53,239 bases of DNA from Veillonellaceae bacterium SB90 (GTDB lineage: Bacteria > Bacillota > Negativicutes > Selenomonadales > Selenomonadaceae): contig CABJCJ010000017.1 of assembly GCA_902364065.1 (NCBI GenBank), forward strand, positions 1 through 53,239. The letters are read 5' to 3'. The translations under genes and the position numbers were made by a program. The notes under the pieces were generated by a model, which worked only from the letters and a program-made list of their open reading frames with translations, was not told where the DNA came from and did not search any database. This document shows positions 1 to 9,100 of the stretch, one piece after another (within the stretch, counting starts at the first letter, position 1; each line of letters starts with the position of its first letter).

Positions 1-94
1 AACTGGGGGTTTTGTCATGCCTAATCGGCGCACAAGAAAAAATACTGCTCAGAAAATCTGAACAGTATCTTATCATCATGGATATCTTTAAAGA

Positions 95-1600
95 TTATTC
101 GCGGCCGAACTTATCCTTGAGAATGACATCATGCGAGCCGCCCTCGACGATACTCGTCGCGGAAACCAGCGTGATCTTGGCCTTCTCGCGCAGCTCCGGC
201 AGCGTCAGCGCACCGCAGTTGCACATCGTCGAACGGACCTTGGCGAGCGTCGTATGCACGTTGTCCTTGAGCGGGCCAGCATACGGCACATAGGAATCAA
301 CGCCTTCCTCGAAGGAGAGCTTGCGCGCGCCGCCGAGATCGTAGCGCTGCCAGTTGCGGGCACGGTTGGACCCCTCGCCCCAATACTCCTTGTAGTACGT
401 GCCGTTGACCTTGACCTTGTCCGTCGGGCTTTCATCGAAGCGGGAGAAATAGCGGCCGAGCATCAGGAAATCTGCACCCATCGCCAGAGCCAGCGTCATG
501 TGGTAATCGTGGACAATGCCGCCATCGGAGCAGACCGGGATGTAGACGCCCGTCTCCTCGTAGTAGCGGTCACGCTCTGCGCAGACATCGATGAGCGCCG
601 TAGCCTGGCCGCGGCCGATGCCCTTCGTCTCGCGCGTGATGCAGATGGAGCCGCCACCGATACCGACCTTGATGAAGTCCGCACCAGCTTCTGCGAGGAA
701 GCGGAAGCCCTCAGCGTCGACGACATTGCCGGCACCGACCTTGACATCCTCGCCGAAATTCTCGTGGATGTACTTGAGCGTGATGCGCTGCCACTCCGAG
801 AAGCCCTCAGAGGAGTCAATGCAGAGGACATCAGCGCCGGCCTTTAAGAGGGCCGGTACGCGCTCTGCGTAGTCACGCGTATTGATGCCGGCGCCGACGA
901 TATAGCGCTTGTTGGCATCGATGAGCTCCAGGGCATTTTCCTTGTTGTCCGTGTAGTCCTTGCGGAAGACCATGTAGCGCAGGCGCTGGTTGTGGTCAAC
1001 GAGCGGCAGCATGTTGAGCTTATGCTCCCAGATGAGGTCGTTGGCCTTCGTCAGCGTCGTCGTATCCGCATCGGCATAGACGAGCTTCTCGAACGGCGTC
1101 ATGAAGGACTCAGCCGGCGTATCGAGGCTCATGCGCGAGACGCGGTAATCACGGCTCGTGACGATGCCGAGCAGTTTGCCCGTCGGCGTGCCGTCTTCCG
1201 TGACAGCCATCGTCGAATGGCTCGTCTTCTGCAAAAGGTCCAGAATCTCACCGAGCGTCGTCGTCGGCTTGATGTTGGAATCGCTGCTGACGAAACCGGA
1301 CTTGTAATTCTTGACGCGGGCGACCATGGCAGCTTCTTCTTCAATGCTCTGCGAACCATAGATGAAGGATACGCCGCCTTCCTTTGCCAGCGCAATCGCC
1401 ATCTTGTCGTTGGAGACAGCCTGCATGATAGCGGAAGTCATCGGGATGTTCATGGAGATCTTCGGCTCCTCACCCTTCTTGAACTTCACGAGTGGCGTCT
1501 TGAGCGACACATTGTTCGGGATGCATTTGTCCGATGAATAACCCGGAACGAGAAGATACTCCCCAAAAGTGTGTGATGGTTCTTTGAAATAGAATGCCAA
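95..1600 (-). CDS. guaB: IMP dehydrogenase, TTG start
   Basis: Oxidises IMP to XMP with NAD+, the committed step of GMP synthesis in the cytosol. The 501-residue protein has the usual length. A CBS pair lies at about residues 105-225 inside the TIM barrel. The catalytic loop reads [12 protein letters not shown] with the nucleophile at Cys320, and the flap carries Arg419-Tyr420. This loop form ([10 protein letters not shown] followed by [10 protein letters not shown]) matches the bacterial subgroup that includes the Tritrichomonas foetus enzyme rather than the commoner GPGSICTTR form. The open frame runs about 500 bases further upstream, but homology starts at 1600, where a TTG codon is preceded by AAGGGG six bases away; I chose that start. 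A sigma-70-like promoter lies just upstream. The product assignment is secure and the start is fairly secure. Confidence 0.95.
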   Translation of the reverse strand: MAFYFKEPSHTFGEYLLVPGYSSDKCIPNNVSLKTPLVKFKKGEEPKISMNIPMTSAIMQAVSNDKMAIALAKEGGVSFIYGSQSIEEEAAMVARVKNYKSGFVSSDSNIKPTTTLGEILDLLQKTSHSTMAVTEDGTPTGKLLGIVTSRDYRVSRMSLDTPAESFMTPFEKLVYADADTTTLTKANDLIWEHKLNMLPLVDHNQRLRYMVFRKDYTDNKENALELIDANKRYIVGAGINTRDYAERVPALLKAGADVLCIDSSEGFSEWQRITLKYIHENFGEDVKVGAGNVVDAEGFRFLAEAGADFIKVGIGGGSICITRETKGIGRGQATALIDVCAERDRYYEETGVYIPVCSDGGIVHDYHMTLALAMGADFLMLGRYFSRFDESPTDKVKVNGTYYKEYWGEGSNRARNWQRYDLGGARKLSFEEGVDSYVPYAGPLKDNVHTTLAKVRSTMCNCGALTLPELREKAKITLVSATSIVEGGSHDVILKDKFGRE

Positions 1601-1655
1601 CGTAACCCCTTCTTTCTTGAATACTGCGAGGCCTTGCCTCAAATATATTGTTGCT

Positions 1656-1684
1656 AGTTTACTATAAAGGAGAACGACTGTCAA
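1656..1684 (-). promoter_or_regulatory. Putative guaB promoter
   Basis: On the minus strand there is a perfect TTGACA (1684-1679), a 17-base spacer and TAAACT (1661-1656). It sits about 56 bases before the TTG start of guaB and after the end of nspC. The short leader contains a small GAGGC/GCCTC hairpin. The promoter is inferred from the consensus only. Confidence 0.6.
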
Positions 1685-1712
1685 TCGTTCCTTGAAAACT
1701 CGGTTTACAATG

Positions 1713-2852
1713 TTACAACCGTTTCTTGAAATCGTCGTAGCCGAAGCGGCGCACGACCTCCCACGCCCCGTTCTCATGCACGGCGATGATATCAGGAAGC
1801 GGCATGCCATTGAACGTATTGTTCTTGACCATCGTGTAGATGGCCATGTCGCCGAAGATGACGCGGCTGCCGATGGCCAGAGGCTCCCGGAAGGAATACG
1901 TGCCGATTGTATCGCCGGCCAGGCACGTCGGCCCGGCCAGGGTATACGTATGCGCAAACTCCCCCGGCTCACCGGCGCCCACGACAGGCGGCCGGTACGG
2001 CATCTCGATGACATCGGGCATATGGCAGGCCGCCGACGTATCGAGGATGGCGATGCCATTCTGCTCCTGGATGTCGAGCACGGAAGCGACGAGGAAACCG
2101 GCATTCAGGGCCACGGCCTCACCGGGCTCCACATAAATGGTCAGGCCGTACTTCTGCTGCATCCTGCGGATGCATTGCTTCAGGAGCGCGATGTCGTAGC
2201 CCGGCTTCGTGATGTGATGGCCGCCGCCGAAGTTGAGCCACTTCATCTGCGGCAGATACCTGCCAAACTTTTCCTCCACGGCCTCAAGCGTCACGGCGAG
2301 CGCCTCGGCTCCCTGCTCGCAGAGCGTATGGAAGTGCAGGCCATCGAGCCCCGAAAGCTGCGTTTCATCAAAGTCGCGCAGCCGTACGCCAAGGCGCGAG
2401 CCCTCCGCACAGGGATCGTAAATGGCATGATCCTGTGTCGAGCATTCCGGATTGATGCGCAGGCCGCACGAGACTCCTGCCCGCAGTGCCTGCGGACCGA
2501 ACTTTCGCCACTGGGCAAAGGAATTGAACACGATGTGATCACAGATCTTCACGAGCTCCGGAAAATCCTCCTCCTTATAGGCAGGCGAAAACACGTGGTT
2601 CTCTTTTCCCATTTCCTCATGCCCGAGGCGAGCCTCAAAAAGGCCGCTGGCCGTCGTCCCCGAGAGATACCGGCCGATCAGCGGGTAGAAATGATACATC
2701 GAGAAGCATTTCTGCGCGAGCAGAACATGTGCGCCCGTATCCTGCTCAATCTCGTGCAGAATCTCAAGATTACGGCGCAGCAGCTCCTCCTCCACGACAT
2801 ACGAAGGAGTCGGCACCTCAAGCCACTCGCGCTTCATTACCGGGGCCGCCAT
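1713..2852 (-). CDS. nspC: Carboxynorspermidine/carboxyspermidine decarboxylase
   Basis: PLP-dependent decarboxylase of the alanine-racemase fold that converts carboxy(nor)spermidine to (nor)spermidine, the last step of the aspartate-semialdehyde polyamine route. The 379-residue length fits NspC. Visible features are LLAQKCFS with the likely PLP lysine near residue 48, HFHTLCE, the phosphate-binding loop NFGGGHH, EPGEAV, and the C-terminal [10 protein letters not shown] catalytic region. The ATG at 2852 overlaps the TGA of the upstream dehydrogenase by one base (TGATG), so translation is probably coupled. In Selenomonas this pathway supplies spermidine; here it is probably spermidine rather than norspermidine, which is an inference from taxonomy. 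Confidence 0.93.
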   Translation of the reverse strand: MAAPVMKREWLEVPTPSYVVEEELLRRNLEILHEIEQDTGAHVLLAQKCFSMYHFYPLIGRYLSGTTASGLFEARLGHEEMGKENHVFSPAYKEEDFPELVKICDHIVFNSFAQWRKFGPQALRAGVSCGLRINPECSTQDHAIYDPCAEGSRLGVRLRDFDETQLSGLDGLHFHTLCEQGAEALAVTLEAVEEKFGRYLPQMKWLNFGGGHHITKPGYDIALLKQCIRRMQQKYGLTIYVEPGEAVALNAGFLVASVLDIQEQNGIAILDTSAACHMPDVIEMPYRPPVVGAGEPGEFAHTYTLAGPTCLAGDTIGTYSFREPLAIGSRVIFGDMAIYTMVKNNTFNGMPLPDIIAVHENGAWEVVRRFGYDDFKKRL

Positions 2853-4054
2853 CAATCGACGAGCTCCGGATCAAAGCTTTCCTTCCAGGGGAGGCCCCAC
2901 TTATTGAGTGCCTCCATGAAGGGATCCGGATCGAACTCCTCGATGTTCTTGACGCCGGGGCCCTTCCAGGTGCCGTTCATGACGAGCATCGCACCGATCA
3001 TGGCCGGCACGCCCGTCGTGTAGGAAACGGCCTGCGAACCGACTTCCCTGTAGCATTCCTGATGGTCACAGACATTGTAGAGGTAATACGTCTTGTCCCT
3101 GCCATCCTTCTTGCCGCGGAAGATGCAGCCGATATTCGTCTTGCCCTTCGTGCGCGGGCCGAGGCTGGCCGGATCCGGCAGGACGGCCTTGAGGAACTGC
3201 AGCGGGATAATCTTTTTCCCTTCGAACTCGATGGGTTCGATGGAGGTCATGCCGACATCCTCCAGGCATCTGAGATGGTTGAGATAACTCTCGCCGAACG
3301 TCATGAAAAAGCGGATGCGCTTGATGCCCGGGATGTTGAGGCCGAGGCTCTCGAGCTCCTCGTGATGCAGAAGGTACATGTCCTTCGGGCCGATCTCCGG
3401 GAAATTGTAGACGCGCTTGATCTCCATCGGCTTCGTCTCGACCCAGTGACCGTCCTCCCAGTAGCTGCCGTTAGCCGAAACCTCGCGGATGTTGATCTCC
3501 GGATTGAAGTTCGTCGCGAACGGATAGCCGTGGTCGCCGGCATTGCAGTCGAGGATATCGATGTAGTTGATTTCATCGAAATGATGCTTGAGCGCATAGG
3601 CGGCAAACACGCCCGTGACGCCCGGGTCAAAGCCCGAGCCCAAAAGCGCCGTGATGCCGGCCTGCTCGTAGCGCTCACGGTAAGCCCACTGCCACTTGTA
3701 CTCGAACTTCGCCGTATCCTCCGGCTCATAGTTGGCTGTATCGACGTAATTCGTCTTCGTCTTCAAGCAGGCATCCATGATGTGGAGGTCCTGATACGGC
3801 AGGGCAAGGTTCAACACGACATCGGGCTGGAACGATTCAATGAGAGCCACGAGTGCATCGACGTCATCCGCGTCCACCTGAGCCGTCTGGATTTTCGTCT
3901 TCGTCGTACCTTCCAGCTTCTCCTTGAGGGCATCGCATTTCGACTTCGTACGCGAAGCAATCAGGATCTCCTCAAATGCATCCGAATTCTGGCAGCACTT
4001 GTGGATGGCCACACTTGCCACACCGCCGCAGCCAATGATTAAAGCTTTTCCCAT
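2852..4054 (-). CDS. Carboxynorspermidine dehydrogenase (saccharopine dehydrogenase family)
   Basis: NADPH-dependent enzyme that condenses aspartate semialdehyde with a diamine to give carboxy(nor)spermidine, the substrate of the next gene. The 400-residue protein begins with a Rossmann motif (ALIIGCGGVASVAIHK) and has the saccharopine-dehydrogenase hallmarks NLALPYQD, DTANYEPED and GFDPGVTGVFAAYA. It is the first gene of a two-gene operon with nspC, which separates it from true lysine-pathway saccharopine dehydrogenases. The ATG at 4054 follows GGAGG at a somewhat long spacing of 12 bases. Confidence 0.92.
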   Translation of the reverse strand: MGKALIIGCGGVASVAIHKCCQNSDAFEEILIASRTKSKCDALKEKLEGTTKTKIQTAQVDADDVDALVALIESFQPDVVLNLALPYQDLHIMDACLKTKTNYVDTANYEPEDTAKFEYKWQWAYRERYEQAGITALLGSGFDPGVTGVFAAYALKHHFDEINYIDILDCNAGDHGYPFATNFNPEINIREVSANGSYWEDGHWVETKPMEIKRVYNFPEIGPKDMYLLHHEELESLGLNIPGIKRIRFFMTFGESYLNHLRCLEDVGMTSIEPIEFEGKKIIPLQFLKAVLPDPASLGPRTKGKTNIGCIFRGKKDGRDKTYYLYNVCDHQECYREVGSQAVSYTTGVPAMIGAMLVMNGTWKGPGVKNIEEFDPDPFMEALNKWGLPWKESFDPELVD

Positions 4055-4104
4055 TCTGTATCTACGCCTCCTGTATACCTGGGGTAAAAAATTTTACACA
4101 GTTT

Positions 4105-4134
4105 ATTATATCATTTCCGCGCGGGCCCTAGCAA
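4105..4134 (-). promoter_or_regulatory. Putative promoter of the polyamine operon
   Basis: Minus-strand TTGCTA (4134-4129), an 18-base spacer and a perfect TATAAT (4110-4105), about 50 bases before the dehydrogenase start. The -10 is perfect and the -35 is weak. It abuts the 3' end of the small upstream ORF. Confidence 0.5.
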
Positions 4135-4248
4135 TCAATCCCGCCCGTTTTTCTTCTGCCGCCGGTAATTCCGATAAGCATAGCAGGCGCCTCCCACGAT
4201 GAATAAAATCGCGATGAGCGCCATGAGCTGTTCCAGGAACAACGTCAC
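4135..4248 (-). CDS. Small single-span membrane protein
   Basis: A 37-residue ORF starting with GTG at 4248, preceded by a strong GGGAGGG six bases upstream. The peptide is mostly hydrophobic (FLEQLMALIAILFIVGGACY) and ends in a basic tail rich in Arg and Lys (RNYRRQKKNGRD), as expected for one helix with its C-terminus in the cytosol. An ATG at 4269 would add seven residues but has a poorer ribosome site. It lies between the terminator next to attL and the polyamine operon. The function is unknown; I do not recognise the family. Confidence 0.5.
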   Translation of the reverse strand: MTLFLEQLMALIAILFIVGGACYAYRNYRRQKKNGRD

Positions 4249-4312
4249 AAGAATCCCTCCCTTCTCCATGACCCCTGAATCTGGTCCGGACCCTCATTAT
4301 ATCATATCCCAT

Positions 4313-4366
4313 AAAACAAAAGAGAGCCATCCCAGGCAAACAGCAATTGCTCACCTGAAATGGCTC
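4313..4366 (-). terminator. Intrinsic terminator, probably the original ilvB terminator
   Basis: On the minus strand the hairpin pairs GAGCCAT (4324-4330) with ATGGCTC (4360-4366) and CAGG (4333-4336) with CCTG (4354-4357), followed by TTTTGTTTT (4321-4313). It starts only nine bases after the stop codon encoded in attL. No real gene now ends there. In the uninterrupted chromosome it would directly follow ilvB, so it appears to have been moved about 39 kb from its gene by the prophage. Confidence 0.75.
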
Positions 4367-4374
4367 GGAAAATC

Positions 4375-4390
4375 ACTTAAACTCGACGAA
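4375..4390. other. attL core
   Basis: The sequence ACTTAAACTCGACGAA matches the right copy at 43540-43555 with one mismatch (C versus T at position 8). Read on the minus strand it encodes FVEF and the start of the lysine codon, the same end as IlvB, with TGA as stop (4375-4373). The sequence to the left is chromosomal and to the right is phage. Confidence 0.85.
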
Positions 4391-4494
4391 TTGTAAGCCA
4401 CGCATCAGACTAGACCACGGCATACCCTGTAAGCTTTGTGCCGCAAGGGATTCTGTAGCACTGAGTCTATACTGTATCATACTGCATCGGGGAC

Positions 4495-4528
4495 TTGTCT
4501 GCAAGAGATGCAGACAAAATGCAGACAA
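4495..4528. other. Left integrase arm-type sites
   Basis: Three copies of the nonamer TGCAGACAA lie about 105 bases inside attL: inverted at 4495-4503, direct at 4509-4517 and direct at 4520-4528. The same nonamer occurs three times at the right end beside attR. Paired clusters of a short repeat flanking the core are typical of arm sites bound by the N-terminal domain of tyrosine integrases. Confidence 0.65.
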
Positions 4529-4530
4529 GG

Positions 4531-4818
4531 TCAGGCTGTCGCTGTCTGCGCTACGGTCTTGCTGAGCACGAGCTTGACGACGTAGACACAGCCCTGCATG
4601 ACAAGCGGCAGGACGATACCATCGCGGATCTTGCACCAGCCGGATTCGGTTTTCGACTGTTCCTTGGTCGTTGCACAGAAGCTATCCACCGCATTCTCAA
4701 TCACGGGCATGACCCCGCTCAGGATTGTATTCGTGACACGCTGCTTGACATCTTCGGTCACATCGTCTACATGCAGTGCATCGACTACATTATCTCTTAC
4801 ATCAGTCCATTTCGACAT
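4531..4818 (-). CDS. Phage protein, probable membrane-associated lysis-region ORF
   Basis: A 95-residue protein starting at MSKWTDVRD, chosen because AGGA precedes it; an in-frame ATG lies 21 bases upstream. The N-terminal half is charged and helical. The C-terminal third is hydrophobic (IVLPLVMQGCVYVVKLVLSK), which suggests one membrane segment. It is the last gene of the late operon, next to amidase and holin, so a role in lysis or lysogenic conversion is possible. The family is not recognised. Confidence 0.6.
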   Translation of the reverse strand: MSKWTDVRDNVVDALHVDDVTEDVKQRVTNTILSGVMPVIENAVDSFCATTKEQSKTESGWCKIRDGIVLPLVMQGCVYVVKLVLSKTVAQTATA

Positions 4819-4819
4819 T

Positions 4820-5119
4820 TCAATCATCCTTTCCTTCATCTCGGAAACAACAAAAAGTATACCAGAGCGCCATCATGTGCCGCCCACATCTCGTCTGGTG
4901 CCCGTCCCAGCGCACGACTCGCGTCATGCCATACTTGTGTACGCGCAGGACTTCCCCGGCGTCGGGCGACTGCCCCATCCACTCATGGCGCTCATCGGTC
5001 AGCCAGCGGCCAAAGGCAGGCACGTCCTCGATCTTGATGAGGCCGCGCCATTCCTCGCGAGCCGCTGAGCGTTCCATTTTCTCGCGCTCTTTTCGCGGAG
5101 CCCATCTGACGCGACTCAT
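4820..5119 (-). CDS. Hypothetical phage protein
   Basis: A 99-residue ORF whose ATG at 5119 overlaps the amidase stop (ATGA), consistent with coupled translation in the lysis cluster. It is rich in Arg, Trp and His and has two cysteines near the C-terminus (TFCCF). There is no signal peptide and no recognisable domain. The function is unknown. Confidence 0.6.
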   Translation of the reverse strand: MSRVRWAPRKEREKMERSAAREEWRGLIKIEDVPAFGRWLTDERHEWMGQSPDAGEVLRVHKYGMTRVVRWDGHQTRCGRHMMALWYTFCCFRDEGKDD

Positions 5120-5694
5120 GCGAGCGTCTGCTCGTAGTCTGTTACGCCACGGGCAATCGCACGGGCAAAGTCGTCCTGCCGGTTTGTCAGGAGCTCTTCG
5201 TCGCCAACGTTACTGATAAAGCCCAGCTCGACGAGCACGGCCGGCATCGCCGTATATCTGAGGACAAAAAGCTTTGGGTTTGCTTTTACGCCGCGGTCTA
5301 CCGTGTTGAGCGCATCCACAATCTGGTCCTGGATGCACGTCGCGAGCTTCTCGCCCTCGCCACCGTCCAAGTCATAGGCGAAGGTCTCGGTACCACAGGC
5401 CTCTTCTGCCTCCGCGCTATTGCAATGGATGCTGACGAAAATGTCTGCATCCCATTCATTTGCGGTCTCTGTGACCGTGAGGCCCTGCCGATCCGCATAT
5501 CTACTGCGGCCTTCGCCCGTCGGCGCGAGATTGTCGCTCTGCATCAGCTCGCACGTACAGCCAGCGGCCTCGAGATAATGCTTGACGAGCGCGCCGACGT
5601 GAGCCGCTACATCGCACTCGCGCAGGCCCGTTCTCGGGCTGACAGCGCCGCTGTCGTAGTCGAGGTCGTGGCCAGGATTGATAAATACCTTCAT
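5116..5694 (-). CDS. N-acetylmuramoyl-L-alanine amidase (endolysin)
   Basis: Cleaves the bond between muramic acid and the stem peptide of peptidoglycan; the likely phage endolysin. The 192-residue protein is a single Amidase_3 domain without a cell-wall-binding module. Zinc ligands are visible in order: His in INPGHD, Glu in LRECDVA, His in FVSIHCNS, with the catalytic Glu in VLVELGFISN. There is no signal peptide, so export depends on the adjacent holin-like protein. The ATG at 5694 has AGGATGATT upstream and overlaps the holin stop. Confidence 0.93.
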   Translation of the reverse strand: MKVFINPGHDLDYDSGAVSPRTGLRECDVAAHVGALVKHYLEAAGCTCELMQSDNLAPTGEGRSRYADRQGLTVTETANEWDADIFVSIHCNSAEAEEACGTETFAYDLDGGEGEKLATCIQDQIVDALNTVDRGVKANPKLFVLRYTAMPAVLVELGFISNVGDEELLTNRQDDFARAIARGVTDYEQTLA

Positions 5695-5855
5695 TTCAAA
5701 TCATCCTTTCTATTCTCGATCGCTGTTCGCCCAAGGTAGCCGATGAGGCCACTCCCCAAAGTAGTCTGGAGCTCTGTACTGCCGCCGAAGAGGATGGCGG
5801 CGAGCAGGGCTATGATGAGGCCAGTGCCTACGATCATGTCTGTTGTCACATGCAT
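5691..5855 (-). CDS. Holin-like small membrane protein
   Basis: A 54-residue protein starting at MHVTTDM, chosen because GGGAGGTGAT lies four bases before that ATG. It has one clear hydrophobic helix (MIVGTGLIIALLAAILFGG) and a second weaker one, with a charged C-terminus (ENRKDDLK). Its size, composition and position directly before the amidase suggest a holin. The class is not certain from sequence alone. Confidence 0.7.
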   Translation of the reverse strand: MHVTTDMIVGTGLIIALLAAILFGGSTELQTTLGSGLIGYLGRTAIENRKDDLK

Positions 5856-5860
5856 ACGCA

Positions 5861-6172
5861 TCACCTCCCAAGCGCCCATGTCAGAACGCTCGCAAAGATG
5901 CCGACGAGCGTTGTGCTCATGCCGATTGTCCAGCAGACGTCCCGCTTAAACTCATCGATACGATGATGCGCGGACTTCGTTGAGTCGATTGCCGAGACGA
6001 CGTCAGGCGTCAAGACGTCAATCTTCTCTTTGAGCTCCTGCACGGACGTGACAAGGGCATCCACCTGCGTCTCGATTTTGGTCAGTCGTTCTAAAAGATT
6101 CATATCCAATCTCCATGTTCCTTCCATCTGCATTTTCCCCGGCATCGGCGGAGGTCTACCGCTATGGTCCAT
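5861..6172 (-). CDS. XhlA-like lysis accessory protein
   Basis: Up to 103 residues. The core from MNLLERLTKIETQVDALV on looks like the haemolysin XhlA family of phage lysis cassettes: an N-terminal coiled coil followed by one C-terminal membrane helix (IGMSTTLVGIFASVLTWAL). The ATG at 6172 has AAGGAG seven bases upstream, overlapping the end of the previous gene; the family-like start at 6103 has a weaker GGAGA. Either may be used. It precedes the holin and amidase. Confidence 0.72.
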   Translation of the reverse strand: MDHSGRPPPMPGKMQMEGTWRLDMNLLERLTKIETQVDALVTSVQELKEKIDVLTPDVVSAIDSTKSAHHRIDEFKRDVCWTIGMSTTLVGIFASVLTWALGR

Positions 6173-6176
6173 GTGA

Positions 6177-9100
6177 TTACTCCTTATACATCTTCAGCGC
6201 ATCGCGGGCAACCTTGAGCTGCTGCTTGTTGATCTTATCGACGGCATCCTGGTCGCCCTTCTGTAGAGCCACCCGCTCCTTCTTGTTGAGGTCGCTCATC
6301 TGCTTCTGCGCATGATACATGAGCTTGTGATTGTACTCGGTCTTGGCCGTAGGATGCCCCTTCGTGTTCATCTCACCGTAGTAGCTGGACTCGGCCTTAT
6401 CCATGTGATCATAAAAATCTTGGATGGACTGCGGTGCACTGTACGGGTCGACCGTCAATGACTTGAGTGGATTGAGGTTGCGTCCCTTGCGACCGGCCAG
6501 CGTGTCGATGAGATTGTTGCCTTGTGTCCAGGCACCGGCCGCGAGATTCTGGCCGAGGTTGTCGACCTTGCGCGGCGACAGGCCAAAATGCTCGCCGATG
6601 AACTTCGCCACTTCCGACGTCGTCGGGCCATACTGTTGCTCTTCCGGTAGCTTCGCCTCACGCTGTGGCACGATGGACCGCTCGCGGAAAAAGCTGTAGT
6701 TGGCCTGCCACTCATAGACCGCCTGGATGAGAGGCGGCAGGGATACCGGGTTGAATCCTTCAAGGAATCCCTTGGCCCATTCCTTCATGCCTTTGCCAGT
6801 CTTGTCCTTGCCCTTGACCATGTCGGCAATGCGCTCCGGCAGAGAGCCGAAGAGAAAGCCTGGGCCGAAGGGCTTCGGGTAGCGGACCCATCCCGTCTTG
6901 GACACCCACTTGGGGACCGGGACATTCCAGAACATGTTCTTCTCATAGGGCATCATCTCATCATACTCGGCGGCCGTCTGCTCATTCGACTGGATGATAG
7001 CGTAGAGTGCCAGACTCCCCATAATCATGGGCGCTGAGCGCTTCATCATGCGTGCCGGATTCTCCCGGATGCGTTCCATAAAAATGACGGGGTCCTGGAT
7101 GACGGCGTTGAAGAATGGAATGTAGCGGTTCCACTTGCGCCCCATGCGGCCCGCGCGCCCGAAGTCGAGCGTCGACTCGCGCGCCTCCATCGTCGCCTCT
7201 GTGATTGTCGCGCCGTGCTTGCGTGCCCGGCCATAAAGGCCCATGCGCGTGCTCTGCTCGATGAATTCCGAGAGAGCCGGCAGAGATACCGCCGGATTGA
7301 TGGCCTTGAAGATCTTGCTCCGCATGCCCTTCTTGGCATACGCCTTGGCGAGCTCCGGCACCATTGTCTTCGCGTCCTGCGTGATGGCCGACATCAGAGC
7401 GCCGGACGTCACGAATTCATGGTACATATCATCCTTGCGCAGGAGATGCAGCATACCCTTCGCCATATCAAGGAAAGGCTTGTAGCCATACTTTGAATTC
7501 AGATACGCCGTAAGCTGATCGCGCCCGAGGTTCTTCGCGAGGAAAGCAGGGTTGTAGACGACTGCGCCCGCGCGCATCACATTGGATGGCATCTTCAAAA
7601 GTAGATGCGTCAGATTATCCATACCGTCCGGCTTCAAGCTCTGCATCGCTTGATAGATTTCCGGCGTCGTGTCATACGTGACCTGCTTGCCATGCTGCCA
7701 GACGTTAAAAGACGAGTCCTTTGGCTTTGCGTTTCCGCTGACCTTCTCGATGACGCCGCCCGTGCCGTAGAGCTCTGAGTGCGCCACGAATTTCTGCGCT
7801 ACCTTGTTGCGCTCGACCGCGATGAGCGACCGCGCGATATTCTGCGGGATGGTCTGCAGCGGGTCCTTCACGTCGCGCACCGAACCCTCTTCTGTCAGCT
7901 TCTTGATGTTGTTCGAGACATTGATAAAGCTGTCCGAGGCCCCGAAGCCTTGCGACGCTCCGGCATCATCCTCAAAGGTTCGAGCCAGGCTGACATAATG
8001 TTTGTGATCCGCCAACAGTTTCGCATAGAGCTTATCCGAGAGCATCCCCTCGTGGTGCATGATGGCCAAGATATTGCGGTTCAGGTCGTAGATATCCTGC
8101 GCCGCATCCTTGAGACCCTGTGGGGCGCTGTCGACGAATCGCTTGTACTCGTCATAGCTGCGCGGCATCTGGTAGTTCCTGTGCCCCTTGGCTTTCAGGT
8201 CATGCACTTCGATGAAGCGGCGGGCAATCAGATAAGCGCTGAGTGCTTCCTGATAATCCTTGAAATTGTTCTTTTTCAAGAAATCCTTGTTCGATTTTTC
8301 GAGCTTCTGGATTTTCTCCAGTACCATCGGGAATGTGACTTCTTTCTTGAGCACACCGCCGTAAATCTTGTTGAGAGCCTTCGTCACGGCCTCAGCATCT
8401 TCGCCCGTCAGGAGCTGCATGGCCGCGCTGGCGCCTCTATCCTTGGCGATGCGGGCATAGGTGTAGGCTGACTCTTCGGGCCTGAGCTTGCGCCCGATAA
8501 TCTGCTCGACCATCTGCTCCGCTTTCTTGATGCCCCACTTATCATCGACCCAGTTGATCATAATATTGTCGAGGACCTTCTGGATCTTCTCGCGGATTGT
8601 AGGCGGCTTGTCGCTGTGGATGGTGCTGAGAATCTGCGCGCCGAGCGGTTGCTTGTAGTAGACATCCATCATCTCGCGCATCTCGCTGACGCGGGCGGCG
8701 AGGTCCTTGTCCTTGCCGACTTCCTTCTCCCAGAAGTCGTAGAACGTCGGGAAGTCCGCCTTTGCCTCCGTGCGGTCGTGCATGTATTCCTTGAGGAATT
8801 CCGCGATGCCCTCCGGCTGCAGCTCATCCAAACGATAGTGATTAAGAAAGCCATCCGGATACTTGCGGTCCAGCACATGCTTGAATTCTGCATCATACGT
8901 ATGGCCGGCCTTGTCCGTGAGGCCGAGCAGCAGGTCAATCTTGTGGCCAATCTCATGCCACATCGTATCGAACTGACCATACTGCGCCGTGCGGGCCACA
9001 TCCGCGCCACGGTCGTACTGGCCGTTGAGCCCTCTCCCCGTGCGGCCCGTACGGACCGTGCCGAAGAGCTCCCGCGCGCGCTCGAAGATTTCTTCGCGCG

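Noticed and set aside
1601..2104. An in-frame N-terminal extension of guaB of 168 codons
   Set aside because: It is antisense to nspC, has Arg/Ser-rich shadow composition, and IMPDH homology begins at the TTG at 1600.
4375..4390. tRNA-type attachment site
   Set aside because: Neither junction contains tRNA-like stems; both encode the end of IlvB.
4390..4636. A minus-strand ORF ending FVEFK next to attL, as a real gene
   Set aside because: Only the attachment core is IlvB-like; the rest crosses the integrase arm sites and has no ribosome site or family resemblance.
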